64,000 nt of DNA from Bradyrhizobium sp. SZCCT0153 (lineage in GTDB: Bacteria > Pseudomonadota > Alphaproteobacteria > Rhizobiales > Xanthobacteraceae), in NCBI RefSeq assembly GCF_018129995.1, contig NZ_JAFCKS010000001.1:1-64000 (forward strand), given 5' to 3'. The position numbers were made by a program, and so were the translations under genes. Of this stretch, positions 59,383-64,000 are shown piece after piece (position 1 is the first letter of the stretch; the number at the start of each line of letters is the position of its first letter). Below the pieces are notes generated by a model. It did not search any database. It worked only from the letters and a program-made list of their open reading frames with translations, and was not told where the DNA came from.

Positions 59383-62300
59383 TTAATGCGCGGCGGAGGC
59401 CGCGCGCTTGGTTGCGACCGGCTTGGCCGCCGGTTTTGCGTTCGCCTGCGGCGCGCTGTCCCAGCCACCATTCGGGGCCGGAACATTGACCGCATCATCC
59501 GGCTGCGGCTCGGCGCTGAAGGTCTGGATCGCGAGCTTGGCTGCGGCCAGCGATTGCGGGTCCAGACGCTTGGCGACGTCGTCGCGCTTGCCCGCCGCAT
59601 CCGCATCGCCCTGCGCGGCCGCGAGGGTGAACCATTTGTAGGATTCGGCGAGGTTCTGCTCCACACCGATCCCGCGGGCATAGAGGATGCCGAGGTTGAA
59701 CTGGCTGTCGGCGACGCCGCGATCGGCCGCCTTGCGGAACCATTGCGCCGCGCTCTTGTAATTGGCGCCGCGTCCGCCGCCATCGGCGTCGAGCACCGCG
59801 AGATTGTGCATCGCCTTGGCGTTGCCGCGCTCGGCGGCCTGCGCGTAGTAGCGGCGGGCGATGTCGGCGTCCTTCTTCACGCCGAGGCCCTTCTCGTAGA
59901 GCGTGCCGAGGCGGAAGGTCGCGGGCACCACGCCGGCCTGCGCCGCGCGATCGTACCATTTGGCGGCTTCGTCGTAATTCGCAGCGACGCCCTTGCCTTC
60001 GGCAAAGCGCACGCCGATCTCGTAGGCCGCGGTCGCATCGCCCTTCATCGCAGCGCTGCGCAAGCCCGGGCCGCCGATGGCGTCAGGCAGTTTTTCGCTC
60101 GGCGGCACCTGGATCATGGCGAGTTTCGCGCGGCTCGTGCCCGACAGCGCGCCGGTGACGTCGCTGGAGGCAGGCTGCGGGGCTGCGGCAGGCGCCGGCG
60201 GAATTTCGACCGAGGCCGAGTTGCCGGCATTCGCGGGCAGGGCCGGCGCGGCGTTGTTCTGCGATTGCTTTCCGATCGGCGTCGGTGAGGTCATCGACGG
60301 TGTGATCTGCTCAGGCGCCGACGGCTTTGTCTCGACCGGCGGCGGTGCCTGCGGCGCGGGCGAGGAATTCTCCATCGCCTGCGGTGCCGGCGGCGCGCTG
60401 CCGCCGTCGAGCAGATTCATCGCCATCTTGAAGGTGCCGAGCACGATCACGACCACGCTCGCGCCGACCAGCAGCGAGCGGATCTTCGAGGTGATGGTCG
60501 AGCCGCCTTCCTGGCCCTTGTCCTTGGCGCGGGCGATTGCGGCCTTGGCGCCGCGGGCCGGCTTCTCGGGCGGCTGCGCGGCGGCGGCCTGCGCCGCGCG
60601 GCGCGCGGCTGCGATGAAGCTCGATGAGGACACCGGCTCCTTCGGCGCGGCGGGAATTTCGCTGATCGCGCTCTCGGAGGCGGCAATCCGCTCCGACGGC
60701 GTGGCGACGCGTGCGCCCGGCCGTGTGCCCGGTTCGAGCGGATGATCCGGCGGCAATTCGGGCGCGAGCACGGCGCGTGCGGGCGCCGTATGCGGCTCCA
60801 GGATCTCGCTGATCGCGCGCGGCGGTAGAGGCGGCGCGGCTTGCGGCGCCATCGGCATCGGCGGCGGCGCCGCGGGGGCGGCAGCGGCGTGGAATTCGCG
60901 CGGCGCAGCGACGAAGGCGCCCGGGGGTGCGTGTTGCGCGGCAGCGGGGTTCGGCAGCTCGGGCTTCGGATCGTATTTCGGCTGCTGCTGCGCTTGCTGC
61001 CGCGGCTCGAGCGCCATCGGCGCGGGCTCCAAGGGAGCGGCCAAGGAAGCGGCCATGGGAGCGGCCATCGGCATGGGCATCGGCTGCGGCGCAGGGGCTG
61101 ACGGCGCCGTGCGCACCGCGCGCAGATCGCCCTCGATCATCGAGAGGCGGTCGACGACGTGGCCGAGTGCGTTGTGAACGGCTTCGAGCGAGTCCTGGGT
61201 GGTGCGGTTGGTCTCGGCCTGGCTGAAGCGGATGTCGGAGAGCTCGCGCTTGACGATATCCACCACGCCGGAATCGGAAGGCGGGGTGGAGTTGCGGCTC
61301 TCGGCCAGCGCGGAATAGGTCGCCTGCTGGCGTTCCAGGTGCCGCAGGATGTCATGCAGCCCGTCCTCGACGCGGCTGAGATTGCCGTTGCGCGGATCGG
61401 AGGCGGCCTCGATCCGCTCCAGCAGATACGACACCCGCTGTTCGAGATGCGCGAACGTCGATGCGGAATCGTTGCCGACCTGCATGCGGTCGAAACGGTC
61501 CGACAGCGCACGGATCGCGCCTTCCAGATGCTCGGTGCTCTCGGATGGCTGAGGCCGCTCGCGCGTTTCCAGAGCGGCGGTGAGCGCCGCGATGCGCTGC
61601 TCCAGCACGGCAAAACTGTCGCCGTTGCCGGACGAACGGGTGACCTGGTCGACCTTGGACGACAACAGCTGTACGTCTTCCGAGAGCCGAGCCAGCGCTT
61701 CGTTGGAGGCGACGTTGGACACGATGCTGCGCAGCGCCGAGATCGCGCCTTCGAGCTGGCGCACTGTCGACGGATCGTCATTGGCGCGCAGGATCAGATC
61801 GAGCTTGGCGCCGAGATTGCGGATCGCCTCGTCATAGCCGGTGAGCTGCTCGGCCGGCGTCAGCGTGCGCAGCACCTGCTTGATGTCGGACAGCGCGTGC
61901 TCGATGCCGGACAGGACCTGACCGTCGGTGCCGTTGGAGCGGGTCTCGTCGATGCGCCGGTGCAGCGAGCGAATCTCGTTCTCGATCGATTCGATCGCAC
62001 GGCGCGGCATCGCCTCGGTGATGGCGTGGCGGATCTCCGCAAGCTCGCTGCGGAAGGCGTTGATCGCCTGCTCGGTATTGTCAGGGCGCTGCAGCGACTC
62101 GATCTGGCTCGTGATCTTGAGCAGATGGCGCTCGAGCGCGGAGAAATCCGGCCCCGGCTGCGGTGGCGGCGGCGCGTAGGCCGGCGGGGGCGGCGCTATC
62201 GGGGCCACGAAAGGAGCCGCCGCGGGTGCGATCGACGGCGCGGCGCGCGGCGGCATCTGCCGCGGCGCAAAGCCGTCGAGCTCGCTCTGCCGTGCCGTGA

Positions 62301-62829
62301 TCTCGGCGACGGCAACGTCGAAGGAAGCGGGGCTCAGGGGCGGTGAATTGCGATAGACCTGCGCTGCCGCGCGCTCGACCGCGTCGGCCTGGCGCTGGCG
62401 CGCGTCGATTGGAGCGGTGCGCGGGACCTGAGGCTGCTGCGGTTGAGACTGCGGCGGCTTCGAGATCTGCGACAGCCGCGCGTCGAGCCGCGAGATTGCG
62501 TCGTTGAGCTGGCGTGCCACGCCCTGCTCGCGCGAGACCTCCTGGCGCGGCGCGGGCTTTGAAATCCGTTCGATCTGCTGGGTGATCGCGTCGAGCCGCT
62601 GGTGGATGTCGGCGACTTCGCGGCTTTCCTGACTCGCGGCCTGGCTCGGAACGTTCGGAGGTTGCGGACGCTGGTCGTGAGGTCCGCGAAAGTTCGGCGG
62701 GGCAGTCTCGCCGAGCGTGGAGTTCAGCCAATCGTTGAGTGACATGCCGGCACGACGCGCAGCGGCTTCGGCCCGCTCCCGGACGGATGGATCGATGCCG
62801 TCAGCACTCCACGATACGCGCGAATTCAT
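59383..62829 (-). CDS. PodJ-like polar-organizer protein with Sel1 repeats
   Basis: A 1148-residue protein. The start is MNSRVSWSADGIDPSVRERA. The N-terminal two-thirds are long coiled coils with Pro/Gln-rich linkers. A single membrane helix (LLVGASVVVIVLGTFKMAMN) lies near residue 790. The C-terminal part has Sel1-like repeats (AAYEIGVRFAEGKGVAANYD, FRLGTLYEKGLGVKKDADIA, FNLGILYARGIGVEQNLAES). The plan matches PodJ-type polarity proteins. It is named by architecture, not by proven function. The ATG at 62829 is chosen over a longer frame. Confidence 0.78.
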   Translation of the reverse strand: MNSRVSWSADGIDPSVRERAEAAARRAGMSLNDWLNSTLGETAPPNFRGPHDQRPQPPNVPSQAASQESREVADIHQRLDAITQQIERISKPAPRQEVSREQGVARQLNDAISRLDARLSQISKPPQSQPQQPQVPRTAPIDARQRQADAVERAAAQVYRNSPPLSPASFDVAVAEITARQSELDGFAPRQMPPRAAPSIAPAAAPFVAPIAPPPPAYAPPPPQPGPDFSALERHLLKITSQIESLQRPDNTEQAINAFRSELAEIRHAITEAMPRRAIESIENEIRSLHRRIDETRSNGTDGQVLSGIEHALSDIKQVLRTLTPAEQLTGYDEAIRNLGAKLDLILRANDDPSTVRQLEGAISALRSIVSNVASNEALARLSEDVQLLSSKVDQVTRSSGNGDSFAVLEQRIAALTAALETRERPQPSESTEHLEGAIRALSDRFDRMQVGNDSASTFAHLEQRVSYLLERIEAASDPRNGNLSRVEDGLHDILRHLERQQATYSALAESRNSTPPSDSGVVDIVKRELSDIRFSQAETNRTTQDSLEAVHNALGHVVDRLSMIEGDLRAVRTAPSAPAPQPMPMPMAAPMAASLAAPLEPAPMALEPRQQAQQQPKYDPKPELPNPAAAQHAPPGAFVAAPREFHAAAAPAAPPPMPMAPQAAPPLPPRAISEILEPHTAPARAVLAPELPPDHPLEPGTRPGARVATPSERIAASESAISEIPAAPKEPVSSSSFIAAARRAAQAAAAQPPEKPARGAKAAIARAKDKGQEGGSTITSKIRSLLVGASVVVIVLGTFKMAMNLLDGGSAPPAPQAMENSSPAPQAPPPVETKPSAPEQITPSMTSPTPIGKQSQNNAAPALPANAGNSASVEIPPAPAAAPQPASSDVTGALSGTSRAKLAMIQVPPSEKLPDAIGGPGLRSAAMKGDATAAYEIGVRFAEGKGVAANYDEAAKWYDRAAQAGVVPATFRLGTLYEKGLGVKKDADIARRYYAQAAERGNAKAMHNLAVLDADGGGRGANYKSAAQWFRKAADRGVADSQFNLGILYARGIGVEQNLAESYKWFTLAAAQGDADAAGKRDDVAKRLDPQSLAAAKLAIQTFSAEPQPDDAVNVPAPNGGWDSAPQANAKPAAKPVATKRAASAAH

Positions 62830-63041
62830 GACTCTGTCCGGTTCCGACTCCGGCGCCCCACCCGGCGCCTCCAGTCTCCCCTCGCGTGCCGGTTGCAAGA
62901 CAATCGGATTTGGCGCGGGTCGTCTGCCTCGAAAACCGACTTTTGTCTGTTACGGTAAATAACGGGTTAAGGAACCGGTTGACGGTGTCTTAAAGTTGGG
63001 CGGCGGGAACCCAGGGGCGGACCTCTCCCGCTTGCGTGCCC

Positions 63042-63632
63042 TCAGCCCTTCCCCTCGCGCTTGCCGTCATCGAGCGGCACCACGGTGCCCTTGCCGCTCA
63101 TCGCCGACAACGCCTCGAGAGCCTCTTCGCAAAAATCGGCGACCAGCTGCTCATGCCGGGCGCCGAGCTGAAGCAGGAGCAGATTGCCGAGGTCGAGCAC
63201 GCCCGACGCCGTCCCTTCCGGAAAACGTTTCTTGAGAATCCGCTCGTAATTGTCGTGCCGGTCGCGATGGTGCTCCAGCCGGGCCATCAAATCGGTCCGC
63301 ATGGGTTCGATCTCGATGCTGTCGAGCGCATGCAGCCGCACCAGGAGGTCGTCCTTGATCGACGGCGGGGTGCTTGGCCGCGCGGCCCAGTGCCGCAGAG
63401 CTGTTCGGCCCTCGGGAGTCAGCGTATAGATCAATTTATTGGGTTTGCCCGATTGCACGACCTCGCGACCCTGGATGTAGCCGCGGTCGCGCAGCTTGGA
63501 GAGCTCGCGGTAGATCTGCTGGTGGTCGGCCTTCCAGAAGAAGCCGATCGAGGAGTCGAACGTCTTGGCGAGCTCGTAGCCCGTCATCGGCCGTTCCGTC
63601 AGGCATGCGAGGATCGCGTCGCCCAGCGCCAT
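63042..63632 (-). CDS. PadR-family transcriptional regulator
   Basis: A 196-residue protein with an N-terminal winged helix (LGDAILACLTERPMTGYELA, IYRELSKLRDRGYIQGREVV) and a C-terminal helical dimer domain (LLVRLHALDSIEIEPMRTDL). It is a PadR type regulator. A dyad at 63691-63712 lies upstream, which could be its own operator. It is divergent from the NTF2-like gene at the window end. Confidence 0.88.
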   Translation of the reverse strand: MALGDAILACLTERPMTGYELAKTFDSSIGFFWKADHQQIYRELSKLRDRGYIQGREVVQSGKPNKLIYTLTPEGRTALRHWAARPSTPPSIKDDLLVRLHALDSIEIEPMRTDLMARLEHHRDRHDNYERILKKRFPEGTASGVLDLGNLLLLQLGARHEQLVADFCEEALEALSAMSGKGTVVPLDDGKREGKG

Positions 63633-63690
63633 GGCATCGGCCTCTCTTCATCGACATTAACCAACCAGCTTGACTTTATGCGCATCGGCG

Positions 63691-63712
63691 CATATGCGTC
63701 AATGTGCATATG
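63691..63712. promoter_or_regulatory. candidate PadR operator, 22-bp dyad
   Basis: CATATGC and GCATATG (63691-63697, 63706-63712) are perfect inverted repeats with an 8-bp centre, lying 59 bp upstream of the PadR start and 124 bp upstream of the NTF2-like start. PadR sites are similar dyads; the match is by symmetry only. Confidence 0.45.
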
Positions 63713-63835
63713 AGGTAGCCCCGGAAAGAGGGCCAGCACCGCCCCAACAACCTCAACGGAATCAGCCTTCGCGCTACTGTGCATGGGGTTGTTTTCGCGT
63801 TTTTTGCCAAGGCCCTTTAGGGAGGCACCCTGACA

Positions 63836-64000
63836 ATGACCGGCCTCGACTCCTGGTACGGGTACATGAAGTCCCACGACCGCGCCGCGTTGTGGGACCT
63901 GCTGCATCCCGACGCCGTCTTCGAAAGCCCCGTCGTGCATTCGCCGCAGCGCGGCCGCGACATCACCTTCAAATATCTCGCCAGCGCCGAGAAGGTGCTC
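63836..64000 (+). CDS. NTF2-like protein, cut by the window end
   Basis: The ATG at 63836 has GGGAGG about 12 nt upstream. The 55 codons that are visible (SWYGYMKSHDRAALWDLLHP, DAVFESPVVHSPQRGRDITF) are the start of an NTF2/SnoaL-like protein. The rest is outside the window. It is divergent from the PadR gene and may be regulated by it. Confidence 0.75.
   Translation, partial: MTGLDSWYGYMKSHDRAALWDLLHPDAVFESPVVHSPQRGRDITFKYLASAEKVL

Overview
The window reads as a high-GC alphaproteobacterial chromosome, most likely Bradyrhizobium or a close relative (Nitrobacteraceae). The reasons are the codon use, a class I lysyl-tRNA synthetase, small families typical of the group (DUF3551, DUF6460, a PodJ-like polar protein with Sel1 repeats), and many short palindromic intergenic repeats of the kind common in these genomes. 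The genus is an inference from family recall; no 16S gene is present.

Region 1 (1-22342) looks like the right end of an integrated genomic island. It ends with a tyrosine recombinase (20573-22150) followed by a detached 46-bp 3' end of tRNA-Gly(CCC) at 22297-22342, the expected attR scar. Inside are an IS5-family element, a Crp/Fnr regulator, and a minus-strand carbohydrate/oxidation cluster (2573-9453). That cluster holds a GH13 enzyme translationally coupled to a GMC oxidoreductase fused to a DUF1080 domain, then four secreted proteins (HbpS-like, DUF1080-like, DUF1259, PepSY-like). An ATP-grasp gene runs in an operon with a FetAB-like transporter (10043-12480). Next comes a frameshifted Ku pseudogene whose 5' end abuts a tRNA-Ser-like 3' end. 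An aromatic-degradation cluster follows (13491-20354: FAH-family hydrolase, MhpA-like monooxygenase, solute-binding protein, broken P450, IclR regulator, extradiol dioxygenase).

Region 2 (22343-39510) looks like core chromosome. It has a sugar operon (LacI regulator, xylB, xylA, Frc-type ABC importer, aldo/keto reductase, lactonase-type amidohydrolase), then small stress/metabolic genes, an esterase plus FAD dehydrogenase pair, a SCO copper chaperone and a solute-binding protein.

Region 3 (39583-54351) holds lysK, an S24-type regulator, DUF952-pyrD, a MATE pump and the four-protein ligase-associated DNA-repair set (ATP-dependent ligase, exonuclease, Lhr-like helicase, PdeM). This set is split into two divergent blocks around a TPR methyltransferase and a periplasmic binding protein. 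The ligase and the helicase both carry in-frame insertions made of the same palindromic repeat type.

Region 4 (54449-64000) holds a LysR/EamA divergent pair, an MBL hydrolase, a TauE/SafE-TIGR02186 pair, a 211-bp MITE-like element with perfect 18-bp inverted ends and perfect 10-bp direct flanks, a PodJ-like protein, a PadR regulator with a candidate operator, and an NTF2-like gene cut by the window end.

The best candidates for something undescribed are the GMC-DUF1080/GH13 cluster, the ATP-grasp-FetAB operon, the repeat insertions shared by two partners of one repair system, and the MITE-like element.
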